DNA from: Amorphophallus konjac
Taxonomy: Eukaryota; Streptophyta; Magnoliopsida; Alismatales; Araceae
Reading direction: 5' to 3'
NCBI GenBank assembly: GCA_022559845.1
Contig: CM040128.1
Coordinates: 180,898,691 to 180,962,690, forward strand
DNA length: 64,000 nucleotides
Of this stretch, positions 1 to 11,344 are shown piece after piece. Each line of letters begins with the position of its first letter. Positions within the stretch are counted from its first letter, which is position 1. Under the pieces are notes generated by a model that searched no databases, had not been told where the DNA came from, and worked only from the letters and a program-made list of their open reading frames with translations. Both the position numbers and the translations under genes were made by a program.

Positions 1-2147
1 GACTTGCTTGTCATTAGTGCACTTGGTCAAGGTTAGTTTGGTCATGTGGAATTATGTAAGCCTATAAATAGGCCCCCACTCCCCTCATATGTAACAACTT
101 TTGATGAATCATTTGAATAGAAGAAACCTTCAAGTCTCTTTCTCCTCCACCAAATTTCACTCTACTCCCTCTCTCTCATTATCTCTCTCTCTCTAAGGGG
201 TTTGCCCCATTCTCTCTCTCCTCCCCTTCCCAACCACTTTCTCTCACTTACCCTCCCCTAATAACTCTCTCCCTAGTCCGCACACCCTTCCATTAACTCA
301 CCCCAACCCCAAGAGCTCTCCTCCAATCCACACCCCACCTCCCAACCCCCAACTACCCCTCTCTCCTTCCCCAAGCATCCCACCACCTTCCCAAGGCCGA
401 AATAACTCCTCCCAAGTCCCAAATTCGAAATTCCCTCCCCTCTCTCATCCCCCCCACACCCTAGGTCGACCCAAGGAGATCCCCTTAGGTCTGGTCGCCC
501 CCCTCCACCTCCTCTCCATCCCACCCCTCTCTAGTGCTCATCCACCCCTATCACCACCAGCAGCAGCTCCAGCCCCCCCCTCAACCCCATCCCTGCCACC
601 CCAGCCTCCTTGAAGACCCCAACCACGTCCTCCCCTCTCCTATATCCATCAGCCATCATCCCCTTGCTGTGTTACCCCCCCCCTCCTACTCCATTTGCCA
701 TCACAAGGTTGCAGCTCCGGTAGCAGGTCACAGGCCGCAAGCATTGGTCTTAGAAGCTGCATCGTCTACGGCCCTTCCCTGATTCTTCTAGTGGCAAGGC
801 ATATACCTCTGGAAAGGTCATCCAAAGAGCTTCCAAGGTGATGTGGTTTCATCATCGTCCGAGCACCGAGCTACCCGTGGGAGCATTTCTTCCTCGACTG
901 CGCAGAACCACTTAGGCAGAGGACCAGAGCTGCAGATCCGGTTCGACAACGGCCTCTCCCTTGCAGATCTTGGCGCAAGACTTGTCTGAGAGCTTCCCTC
1001 TCAAGTCCTCTTTCATCCCCAAGAAGCAGAGCTAAGTTTGGACATCGGCATCAAGAGTTACAAATTTTTTACTCCGAGTGTGTCAGGTCAGTTTTTGGGA
1101 GCCAGAACTGATACATCTCTACTGTTCGGGACTTCACGATCATCTCCGACATCTTCCGACAACGCTGATGGTACCAACGAAAAGAGGACTCGAGCACGAT
1201 CGCATCGGTACCTTCCACGCCTCCAACAGAGTTCGGATAATCTCGTAGCGTCCCCGTCTTCCAGAAGTAACACCCTAAGAGTACCCAGAGCCAGCGAAGA
1301 CCACCCCTGTTCTTGGCTCTGCCCCAATCAGCGACAGTGACACGAAATTCCAAGAAAAATCTGGCGTCATTATGATCCAGCTATGAAGAATTTCCAACAG
1401 GTTTCGTCATCAAAAAAATTCTGGGTGGCTGCAGCGTTAAGAAAACCAACTGCCTGAAATGAAGCGTAGAGAGCGGTCAAAATCGGCATCGGCTACCATT
1501 CTTTGCTTCTAGCTCAATTTTCCCCCTTTTGCGTGGCCGGCTGAAGGCCCCTCCCTGTGTGGAGGTAGTTTTGGATGTATTAACAGTTAACCCCCACCCC
1601 AAGATCCCCCTCCTGTGAGAGGCGTAGTGTTGTAATCACTTAAACAGGGTCAAGCAGCATCGGCGCGGCGTACGGGTGCGTATCCACGCCTCCCCGCTCA
1701 CCCTCGTCTTTCGGCCGGGATCGGTGTTCTCACACCAATCAGGTGAGCTCCAGGACACTTCCCTCGCTAGTTTATTCATGCTTATTTAGTATTGTCTTTA
1801 GCTCCGTCGGACGGTAAGTGAGTGCTTCATCCAAATTTCCCTCCAATTGAGTGGCCACCGCGGAGTGAGGTGAGAGCGACCCTACAACTCATGCCTTTGG
1901 CATGCTGACCGCCCACTAAATTGGGTATTCCAGCCCCTTAGGGGGTCAGCCATAGTGAAGCCTAGCCTCGGAATGTCAAGGTCCCACTTTGGACCCTCCC
2001 CACCATTGCCAATTTGCCCACGGGCAATAGTGTTCGCTAAGCGAGTGAGCTCGCCCGAGTAACTTCATCATCAAAGTTGCTTGCTTGCGAGTCATAGGTC
2101 CAAGGTGTATTGGCCTTGTGATTACCACCCAAGGTGGTGTCACATCA
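1..2147 (+). mobile_element. LTR of family E, copy 1 (5' end outside window)
   Basis: This aligns along its length with the complete solo LTR at 45067-47433: same TATA box, same C-rich leader, same segment around 1600-1740 and same terminus ending GTGTCACATCA. By that alignment about 255 bp of its 5' end lie left of the window. It ends at 2147. The sequence then resumes as the 3' LTR of element A, whose uninterrupted mate (14755 onward) reads CACTGGACTATG at this point, so actgg (2148-2152) is the probable target duplication. It is either a solo LTR or the 3' LTR of an element to the left. Proline-rich open frames in the C-rich leader are compositional and not treated as genes. Confidence 0.85.
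61..72 (+). promoter_or_regulatory. LTR promoter TATA box (E1)
   Basis: CCTATAAATAGG is followed by a pyrimidine-rich leader. The same box occurs at the matching place in E2 (45388-45399), which supports U3 to R orientation on the plus strand. Confidence 0.7.
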
Positions 2148-2965
2148 ACTGGAGTATGTCAAACAGGTGTTGGGGCTGCTCTCACGCTTCTTAGGATTAT
2201 TCTTAGTAGATTGGTCTAGGGCGTGGCACTTTGTGGACGGCAGCGGTAGCTCTTTCTTCAGTTGAGGAAGCTTGGTATAAATAAGAAGACCAGTTGAAAA
2301 GCCTGGGAATATTGCACGCCAAGAGGTCTTCCTTTGGACCAGTGGATCAACGAAGTATTCCCTCCAAAGCTTCCTTGAAGCGTGCGCCAGAAGGTGAGAG
2401 CTAGAACGTCTTCTAGAGCGAATGCCAAGTGTGATGGTGGTAATCAATAAGAGGAAGGTGACCATATCCCATAACATTTAATGCGCTGCTGGCTGTGATC
2501 TCCCTATTGGCTGGTCACAGTTGTAAGTATAAGGATAGGTACAATGGCAGACAGTGTGAAGGAGCAGACCAGATTTCCCTTTAGATAGCATCAGATATTC
2601 ACAATAAATCTTCCTCAGATATGCAGTCTTATCATTCTGTTCAAGTGTACTCTTCTGCTTACAATGGCTTGTTGGACAGCACATTGATCGACATCAAGAT
2701 GGTGGCAGACTGCGGAGTGTCCTATTCCCAGTAGTAGATAGTATGGATAGGCAGATAGTGAAGACTTACATACACAGAAGTGGCTCTCCAGTTGGATTTC
2801 TGACAAAACCATCTCCAAACGGTAGACAAGTGAGTGAAAAGATGGTAGAGCAAGGGTCAGACCTCGGGACGTGGTCCAACCCCCAAATCCTTAATTTTAA
2901 TGATTTGCGGTTCCTTTTTCTCTCTCTAGATGGCCCACCGATCTGACAGATTATTGGCTAGAGGG

Positions 2966-3252
2966 CTTCTATAAGAATAAGGGTGTCGACCTCCTGCATG
3001 AAAAGAGTCGACACCTCTTAGTAGAATAGCCAGTGGAGCACTTCCTGCAAAATAAATGGTGTCAACCTCCTGTGAGGTAAGTGTCGACACTTCTTAGTAG
3101 AATAGTCAATAGAGCGCTTCTTGGAAGACAAATGGTGTCGACCTCCTGTGAGGTAAGTGTCAACACTACTTAGTGAGACATCCAATGTTACGCCTTCAGG
3201 AGTGGCAAAGGTGTCGACCTCCTGGGAGGGCCAGGTCGACACCTTCCTTTGA
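2966..3252. repeat. 76-bp tandem array with GTCGAC pairs (3' LTR of A)
   Basis: There are four units. The first site of each is at 2985, 3061, 3137 and 3213, exactly 76 bp apart. Each unit carries a second GTCGAC or GTCAAC precisely 22 bp after the first (3007, 3083, 3159, 3235). The 5' LTR copy has the same array at 15573-15850. Confidence 0.93.
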
Positions 3253-3282
3253 CCTTTTTTTGAATAGAAGGCACTTAGGAAT

Positions 3283-3580
3283 CTGCTGGAAGATTTTGAA
3301 ACATGTTGTTCCAGTTGACAGTCAAATTCAAACTAGTGGAGTTAATTTGGCTTCTTGTTGTGTTTGCTGCCTTGCTTCCCATGATATTGAGGATGAAGAT
3401 CATTTATTTGTTAACAGTGATTTGGCTAAGTTTCTATGGAGCAAATTTGCCCCTTTGTTAACCAACACATGCTTGGAAGCTACCTCTATCAGCTGCAGGT
3501 TGAGATCAATGATTAATGGGGTAGTCATCTATAAACCCAAAGGCTTTATCTCACTGCTGGTGACTATTATGATTGTCTGA
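3283..3580 (+). pseudogene. LINE zf-RVT region relic
   Basis: The frame begins right after the 5' junction (WKILKHVVPVDSQIQ) and carries the Cys/His pattern of the zinc-binding region found after plant LINE reverse transcriptases: a CCVCC cluster, then DEDHLF and a following FLWSKF. It stops at 3580 (TGA), probably a former Trp codon (IVXEIWKYR). The fragment lacks catalytic function. It lies directly upstream of, and roughly in register with, the RNase H relic. Confidence 0.75.
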
Positions 3581-3599
3581 GAAATTTGGAAATATAGAT

Positions 3600-4288
3600 G
3601 CCATGCAAGGTATGAAGACCATCGAACAAGTTATGTTAGGATTTTGGATCTGATCCTTGTAGAGACTAATCAAATTGTGAATCAGTTTAGATTTAAGCAA
3701 GGAGTCAGCTCTGAATATTTGAAAACTATGTAGGGTTTTGGCATAACAATCAATTGTAGCCGCCAAGCATGTATCATCATCCGATGGATAGCCCCTGCTA
3801 CTAATTTCTCCCTAAATGTGGATGGTGCAAGTAAAGGTAATCTCGGCCCTTCTGGGGGTGGTGGACGTTTCAGAAATGTCTATAGGCAACTAAAGCTGGG
3901 TTTTTCCTATTATTATGGAATTGGTTCCAATATGGTGGCTGAAGGTCGGGCTCTACTAGATGGTCTTCGATTAGCACAGCTGCATGCTATTCCGATTTCA
4001 GTTATTTTTTAATTGGCATTCATTGAGTTGCTGAACAATAAAAGAGATCCCCCGTGGTCACTACTCCCTTGGTGGAATTGTTTGCAACAACTTTTCTCTA
4101 CCTTTCACTGTCCCATTATCCATTCATATAGAGAAGCAAATCAGCTTGCAGATGCTTTAGCAAATCATGCGGTTCTCATGGGATGTAACTTGGAATTTTC
4201 TTCAATTAGAGAGCTACCTATGTTAGCTAAAGGATATGCCATAGCTGATGCGAATGGCATACCAAACATTCGCAAGAGGCGTGCATAG
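3600..4288 (+). pseudogene. LINE RNase H (RVT_3-type) domain relic
   Basis: At 3815-3900 the frame reads NVDGASKGN followed by GPSGGGG, the first-Asp motif of plant LINE-associated RNase H. The second acidic motif is visible in NMVAEGRALLDGL. The stretch expected to hold the next Asp (VIF, stop, LAFIELL at about 4005-4030) has lost the acidic residue and contains a TAA. The closing motif SYREANQLADALAN (about 4130-4170) is clear. The family normally removes RNA from RNA:DNA hybrids during target-primed reverse transcription. This copy cannot work. Confidence 0.85.
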
Positions 4289-4486
4289 TGCTTTTTTCCC
4301 CTTTCATTGTATCTCAGAGGCTTGGCCTCCTGTGAACAAGTATTCTTTTTGGTAAAGTAATAAAACAAAGCATCTAATGGTGGGTAGGTGGAGTGAGAAC
4401 ATTCTCTTCCTTTGGAATGGGGGTGCACTCTCCCTTCGTCCCATTAGATGACTTGGTTTATATAAAAAAAGAAGGCACTTAGGAAT

Positions 4487-4995
4487 AGTATGCACGGACC
4501 TTAATTGGAGTATGCTTAGACCTTGATGTTTGGACCTTGAGCAACTTGCACTGACTTTGTCTGTGTTGGCCAGGGGTTGCACGGACCTTGATTTTCACAT
4601 GTGCTCAGACCTTGTCTCATTGTAACAGAAACTTGCACCGACCTAGTGTAGCACTGGCCTTGAATGTGCACCGACCTTGTTGTATACGAGCCAAATGTAC
4701 ACCGACCTTATGGTAGATGTGCACGGACTTGATTTGTAGCATGTGTGTAGTCCTTATAAGGCATGAGGGAAAAATGTGCACCGACTTCGTAGCAGATGTG
4801 CACCGACCTTGTCTGTTGCTGGCTTGAGTGTGTACCGACTCTGTTGCGGATGTGCACGAACCTTGAGGTAAACGTGCATAGACCATAGAGCGTGCTAGCT
4901 AGAAGTTGTATCGACTTGGTGTTGCACTGGCTGTACCGCAATAAAGACATGCACAGACCTTAGTTGCTTTCCTTGGCCTACTAGCATCGACCTTG
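4487..4995 (-). repeat. Array of TGCACCGACCT-like motifs (LTR of A)
   Basis: About fifteen degenerate copies of a 12-14 bp word (TGCACGGACCTT, GTGCACCGACCTTG and variants) are spaced irregularly at about 25-45 bp. The matching array in the 5' LTR is at 15890-16380. Comparable arrays with different words occur in the LTRs of B and C. Confidence 0.85.
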
Positions 4996-5402
4996 GTCCT
5001 TCTTGGTCTGCTGAGTAATGGCTGCAGTGTCGACACATCTGTTGAAGGAGTCGACACATCTCTTGTGATACTTCAGTGTGTGTATCATCTCCAGCAGTTG
5101 CATTGGCCTTGACTGCATAGATTTCTGTGAAACCATGATTCTGCCTTGATTCTTGTGCACCCTAATGCCTCAATCTCTGTGCCTTACTTGATTTCTTTCT
5201 ATCTTTGCAGACACACTTTGTTGCCGGTGTGGGCTTGACCTGAAATGCATGAGTGTTTGTCTCTATCAAATGCAGGTCAAACTATATTGATGAATCATTG
5301 TCAGACATCATCGAAACAAAGGAATGTTATATACAAGTCCAACATACATAGTCAGACATCATCAAAACAATAGAGTTATACATGTTATACACATGCCCAA
5401 CA

Positions 5403-7679
5403 TTCTCCCCCTTTTTGATGATAGCAACTATGAACTATGAGTCATTATGATGTCCAACTTTGAGTCATTATGAGTATATTGAAAGTCAAGGATTAAAAGG
5501 ATGTAAACGTGAATAAAAGCACAATGACCTTCAATGATTTTCTCTCCAGATAATTTTCACCTTTAGACACATATAATTTTCTCCCCGCATATTCTTATGC
5601 AAGTATTCAAGACTCTCTCCCCTATGCATTTCCTAGTTAATGACACATACAATTCTCTCCCCCTTTGACATCATCAAAATATCATACTAGAGAGAATATA
5701 TGGCATGATTAGGAAGGTAGGAGTGAAGGAAATTGTAGCACACCAATTGTTGAAAATTATTAGAACAGGATGTACAATGTAAAAGAGATTAGATACCTGG
5801 AGGGAGCAACTTAAAGTGTAGCAACCTGAGATACCTTTCTGAAAGTGCATAATTCTCTCCTCCTTTCAGATGCCAATTGATGAAGAGATATATCTCTCGT
5901 AGGCAAATTGTGGGCAGGTATGATCACAAGCAGTGCAGTCATTATTCCAGAATTCCAGAAACTGATGAGGAGACACATGTCAATGGTTGTACACTTATTA
6001 AAGTTGACAAGATAACTGTTGTAAACAACTAATCTTGGAAAGTTAGTTTTAGGACTGACACCAAAGAATGATATGGATTTATCGAACATGGCCAATTGTT
6101 AGAATCAATGGTATTGTCCGTTGGCTTGGCAAATATAGTTGTAATTTTAAAGGCATGATTGCAGCAGTATGATGCAATATAGCAGCCAAAGAGCACATTT
6201 TTTATTTTAGATTTTTCAAGATTTTTAGTGGTTTTATATTTTTCAGACTTTTGGGTTTTATATGCAATGCATGGGAATGCAGAATGCAAGATATGTGTGT
6301 ACAAATTTTAAGAATGCAATCCACCCAATTACATGAAAAACTGAAACCAGTTGAATTGTAACCATAATGCCAATGATGCTAGGACTTATGCTAGATGCTC
6401 ATGGATGATGATTCCAATTGTTATGTCCAGGGCATGATTACAAAGTTATACACATGCAACAATGCTAGCAATGACTGATGCAAATATGTTTCATGCAAGG
6501 CAAACACCAAGGAGCATCAAGATATGATATTTCAAGAAGGGATGGCATGCTCTGACATTAATTGATAGGAATGTAATGATTTCTAATGTAAGAAGTCATC
6601 AAAGAGAATTGATATCATTTGTCTAGAGAGGGCAAAGATCAAGGGATATAGAAAGACAGCTTGTCTTTATAGAAGATGAATGCTCTTTAACATGAGACCA
6701 AGTTCATAAATCAGAGTTATGGAATTTTTAGAATTTTCAGTTATAGAATCCGAATGAACTAGCCCTTACACTTAGATTGGTTTAATATTAATGAATCATG
6801 GCCTACTCAGTAGAATCACATGAAAATATTTGTATTCAAGTTTGATAGAGATGAACCAAAAATTCATATCAAAGTCAGATTAACCTCCTCTTATCTTACT
6901 CATTCAATTCCATTGGCTCCTTTGAGAGAAACTCTTAAAAAGTATTAAAATTAAACAAGCATGAAGACTAAATGGAATTTTAGAATTTCAATAGATGTGC
7001 ATTTAGCTTTTGCAATCTCAACCATAATATTCATTGAGTATAGAAGAAGTTTTTACGAGCATTTAAGTCTAATGCATGCCTCATATCCGTAAGGACCCAC
7101 GTTGTTTAGACGTAAGTATCCCTTGATAATTGGTAAGACTGGCTGTCATGCTTCAAATAGAACAGAGATAGCATTGTCACCTCATGACATATCGTACCAC
7201 ATATTCTTGATGAGGGGACATGTTTCTTAGCAACTTTGCCATTACTCTGTCTCGTGATATACCTTATAACACATCAGAGTTAACAAGGGCACTTCATGAC
7301 ATGTCTCATCTCAATTCATTTATGAGGAGATATATTTCTCTGTGAGCCAATGTCATTGCTATGACGATTTTTGCCATTAGGAATACCACAAAATCAGATT
7401 GTTTAAAAACAACACTTAGACAGAAGTTTCTCAATCACAAATGTCTTTGTACTTAAAATAAACTTTCAGATTTCAGAAGGCATAACTGGTCAACAACATG
7501 AGAAACTGGTTTAAGTCTATTAAGTCCGATCACAAACATTTTCAAGACAGTTAGACTTTAAGACACAAGAAATCATTAATATTAAACCAAAATCATTCAT
7601 GTTCGAGACAATCACAAATCTCTATAAAAGAAGATTCTTCTTAAAGATTTACTCTAATAAACAACCTTGATAGCAGATA
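5403..7679 (-). other. 3' non-coding internal region of element A with polypurine tract
   Basis: On the minus strand a purine run (CATCAAAAAGGGGGAGAA, complement of 5403-5420) abuts the 3' LTR and is the plus-strand primer. A second tract of similar kind lies near 5650. The rest is AT-rich with no open frame of note. The segment around 7080-7330 resembles the 3' regions of element B (25380-25600), including a recurring ACGTTGTTTAGA phrase. Where pol should be there is none. Confidence 0.7.
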
Positions 7680-7940
7680 GAGAGTGTAGCAACTCAAAAA
7701 TTTTATATGCATTTATATGCAAAAAGAAATAATGAAAGATGAAAATAAAATAAATTATGAATAATTTTCTATTATGTCTTTAAAAGTATAGAATATATAA
7801 ACATGAACCCTATTCCACTTGTTAACACGAACGATGAGATTCACAGCATGATTCTGAGAAGGCGAAGACGTCGGTACTGTAGCAGTACTATAGCATCCGA
7901 TTTAAGAGAAAATTATTAGCCTTAATCTAATCCTAATTAA

Positions 7941-8020
7941 TGGATGAGGTCATTCTTACATCATTGAATAAATGAGGTCATGGATGAGGTCATTCTTACA
8001 TCATTAAATAAATGAGGTCA
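7941..8020. repeat. 40-bp tandem duplication upstream of the L promoter
   Basis: Two 40-bp units (7941-7980 and 7981-8020) differ at one base. About 30 bp further on, a 20-bp unit (GTTGGTGTAATAGTGACAAG) is repeated almost three times to 8100. Both lie directly before the TATA box, where enhancer duplications often occur in LTRs. Confidence 0.93.
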
Positions 8021-8125
8021 TTGATTATGTCATTCACATGGTGGAATGAAGTTGGTGTAATAGTGACAAGGTTGGTGTAATAGTAACAAGGTTGGTGGAA
8101 TAAGGAAAGTAGGTGGGAGATTTTG

Positions 8126-8138
8126 GCCTATAAATAGG
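8126..8138 (+). promoter_or_regulatory. LTR promoter TATA box (L)
   Basis: GCCTATAAATAGG lies about 440 bp into the LTR, downstream of the short tandem repeats. It gives L a plus orientation, opposite to its host element A. Confidence 0.7.
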
Positions 8139-10277
8139 GCTGGGCTCTTCCTACTCAAAGCACAATCTATTGGGGGGAATTACTGGTTGGAGAGAGGGAG
8201 AAAGCTCAAAGTTGGAGGAGTGTTTGAAAGCGTTCAAAAATGTTCTTCGTTATTAAATTTCTTCTTCTTTGATCTTCAACGAGATAGGTTTTCTCTCAGG
8301 AAAAAACTTAATTAGGTCTCCATATATGTTTCTTTGCATGAGTATTTTGATTCTATGTAAATTTTTCACGATCATGTATTTATAGTTTATTTTAAGATTT
8401 AAAGTTCAAATATGTAGTTTTCATTATCATAACGTGTTTCAATAACGTGGATCACATATATACCATGATTTGAATACGGTAACCATGCCCCATTTACATC
8501 ATTTATGTGTGTTATTTCAAACTTAAATCTTGAATTTTAAAATCATGTTCTTGCCTTAAGAATACTATTAACAAAGGAATGACTAGGTGAATGAACTCGT
8601 AAAGCTATTGTTAATTGATCAAACAATTGTGCTCTAATTTCCGTAGAATTTCTATACATGATTGACCCTATCTATTTGATTTAAGCTCTATCTAAAAGCT
8701 CGACATCTTTTTTCAAACTTCTCTTCATACATGAACATATTATGCAATTGGAAGCTTGACATCTTTTTTCAATGTCTTTTCCTTCATTGAAATTCTTTCA
8801 CAAATGAAAATGTTAGAATATACAATAATGATTTCCGTTCGATTTACGTGTTTTCATGTCTCCGAAAAATCGTGTAGCTAGTAAGTTCACCAAGAAGAAC
8901 CGGTGTCTAAGGCTAGAGGTCCACGGGCAAACGCTTTAAGTGGATAAGTGGTTACTTAATTAGGACCTCGTGAATACGAGGGGAGCCTCCCACTGTCCCA
9001 CCTCTTACCTGGCCGAGTTTTCTTTGGTTTTCTGCTAATTACCCGACTAAGAGAAACCTGATCTAAACTTATTTTACAAGATTTTCCACGAGAGTTGATC
9101 GCGCCTTGACCGGAAATTCATTCTCTTTATTATCTTATTGTCATTAAACATGATGCCTTAAATCATCCTTGAACTTCTCTTATAAACTTCATTCATTCAT
9201 CATATTACATGTCTTTTCTTCATACTACATGTCCTTAGAAATGTAAATTTTACTAGATCTATACTTTAGTCATAAACTATCATTTAGGAGTGTAGGAGCT
9301 AAGTGCCATGCAGGGCAAAGTGCTACGTTATGGGAGCCACCTCTTGAGGCTGAAATGATGTAAAGTGCTACATAACGGGAGCTACCTCTTGAGCCTGTAG
9401 GGGCCACCTCTAGAGTCCTCCATAACTAAATGACTAGTTATGCGCTATACTACCCTTCTTAAGCTTTTCTTGAAACTCAAATTGGCCATAATTATAAATG
9501 AATTATTCTGGAAATTACATGGGACTTTTATCCACCTAATACTCAATGTCTGGCAAACATGGGGGCCCTGATCTGGTCCTAGGCGAGTAAAGCCTGAAAG
9601 TACTTGTGCCCGAGGGAGTTGAATGATCATATGTGGCATTGCACCAACGGACATGCAAGATTGAATTAGGCAATTCACTTATTACATGCTTGACTCGTTA
9701 CATGCTTAACTTCCTATACATGACATGTTTGACCGGAGTGATTAATATCTTTGTTACATGGCCATATTTACAATTCTATACTTGTTATTGATCTTCATGC
9801 TTACACTTGAGTTCTACAATATCTATTCTTGAAATTTTTGACTTCCTGATCTTGTTCTCTAATTGTCATTTGCTTTATTACTTTTTTTATTCGAGAGCCT
9901 ATAGATGATCCAAAATGCTAATTACTTAAAGTGACCTGGTAAGGAGAAATAAGTCCTACTGAGCTTTCTAGCTCACCTTGTGTATTGTTGTTAATTTTCA
10001 GGAAATCCTGAAGATGACGGGAATGGGCTGGAGTGATGAGAGTGATGATAGTTTTTAATAAATTACTTTTCCCAGTCTGTCTACTTATAAATGAATGTAT
10101 CGAGTCTGAACAATATTGTAAGTCCTTGATGGACATTTGTTGGAAATGTCAGATTATAAAATAAAGATGTGATTTATCCATTTGTGTTCATACTCATCAT
10201 CTGAGTCTCTTGATCGACTTGCCCGTATAACTGCTCACGCCTTGATAATTCCACCTTGTTCGGGGCGTGACGAAGAG

Positions 10278-11344
10278 TCCTCTAAGAAGTTCAAGGCATT
10301 TGAATCTGAGATGAACCAAAAAAAATAGGCATTATGATGCGGTGGTCTGGTTCAAGAAGATAGTGTTGCATGAGTGGAAATCAAGAATGGATGAGGAACA
10401 CTCCCCCTGAGGTTGTGGATTGAGCTTAGATTGGTATGAATGAGATATATAAAGCGTATGCAAGGAAGTGTCGACACTTGCACTGGATGGTGTCGACACC
10501 TGAGCTCAGGTAGAAGGCAATTTTCAGCTAGGCTGAGCTGAGAGGTCGACCTGTCAGGGTTGTGAGGTCGACCTGTTTGACTGTAGAATAGAGTTTTGAC
10601 GGACTTTCAAGAACAAATAAGCTCCCCTTGAGAAGATGCATTCTATGCAGGTGTCAACAGAAATGAATGCAGGAGTGCAGACTTAATTTCTGATGTTGAC
10701 TCCCCCTGAGCATGTGCATGGAGTATGCAACCTATGACTTAAGTGAACACATGATGCATGAAAAATGATGCCATTGTTGCGTCCCTTTTAACATTAAATG
10801 TATGAGACCATATGATGCAATCATGGATTTTCTGAAATGCATTCTGAACAGTCATGCAAGTTGGTAAACCATGAAATGTAGGAACTCCCCCTGACTTTGT
10901 GCATTGAGTGTCTGAATTCTGAGTGCATCACATGCAATGGAATCAATGCAGGGAATTTGATGAATTATTCATATGAACATCTAGACTGTTCTAATGATGG
11001 GTTGACCCTTGGTACCTGGCGGAGAACTGAAGTCTTAAGACCACCTCATGCATGATGTGGGTTTCCAGACAGAAGAGATTTATCCTTCTCCCAGATTACC
11101 ATTTTATATACCAAGAGGTCAACCTGGTGAGAGCAGGTAATCTAGCTTAGATGTTCATCTCACACCATGGGGGATGGTTCATCAGTTTAGGGAGACAATT
11201 TCAGCTTGCATGATTTATTGATAACAAGACCACTTTATAATGCAATGACTACGATGCAAGCCTATCATGCAAAGGTTGAGCAAATAAAAATTATTTACAT
11301 ACATGTGCCTTGAGCATTTATTTACGTGAGCATCCAGTGTTTAG
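10278..11344 (-). other. Non-coding internal region of element A between solo LTR L and gag
   Basis: No coding frame is visible. It holds two GTCGAC pairs at 22-bp spacing (10470/10492 and 10545/10567), several CTCCCCCTGA tracts that are purine-rich on the element's sense strand (about 10400, 10700, 10888), and one copy of the candidate structured RNA (11011-11112). In a complete SIRE element pol should intervene between this region and gag, so pol has been lost. Confidence 0.75.
11011..11112 (-). ncRNA. Candidate structured RNA, copy 1 (element A)
   Basis: On the minus strand it opens CTTGGTATATAAAA and closes CTCCGCCAGGTACCAAG, so the ends pair (CTTGGTAT with GTACCAAG). An inner hairpin (GTCTTAAGAC) precedes the CTCCGCC core and a GGAA-containing hairpin fills the first arm. 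Seven other copies are in this window. No function is known to me. Confidence 0.6.

Larger units (their letters stand above)
3283..4470 (+). mobile_element. 5'-truncated L1-type LINE with 17-bp TSD
   Basis: The insert is flanked by AGAAGGCACTTAGGAAT at 3266-3282 and 4470-4486 and ends in a short A tail (TATAAAAAAA). The sister LTR of A at 15871-15890 has one uninterrupted copy of the target, which proves the insertion. Only the C-terminal coding end is present: a zinc-binding RT-associated region, then an RNase H type 1 domain. Reverse transcriptase and endonuclease were never copied in, as is usual for 5'-truncated LINEs. Confidence 0.93.
2148..5402 (-). mobile_element. 3' LTR of SIRE-like element A (truncated, LINE-interrupted)
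   Basis: It is a near copy of the 5' LTR at 13508-16783, in the same minus orientation. Read on the minus strand it starts TGTTGGGCATGTG at 5402, next to a polypurine tract. Its distal third (equivalent to 13508-14754) is missing because LTR E1 interrupts it at 2147/2148; that piece should lie left of the window. A LINE splits it at 3283-4470. It holds a 76-bp tandem array with GTCGAC pairs (about 2966-3250) and a run of TGCACCGACCT-like motifs (4487-4990). The two LTRs differ by scattered substitutions, so the insertion is not recent. Confidence 0.88.
7685..10272 (+). mobile_element. Solo LTR L (Ty3/gypsy-type)
   Basis: It starts TGTAGCAACTCAAAAATTTT and ends GTTCGGGGCGTGACG. That terminus pair resembles chromovirus LTRs that begin TGTAACACCCC and end GGGGCGTGACA, with the last CA here decayed. 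gagag (7680-7684) and aagag (10273-10277) flank it and differ at one base, as expected of an aged 5-bp duplication. No internal region or second LTR is present, and A's 3' non-coding sequence continues on both sides, so this is a solo LTR. Short tandem repeats sit just upstream of the TATA box. Confidence 0.8.
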
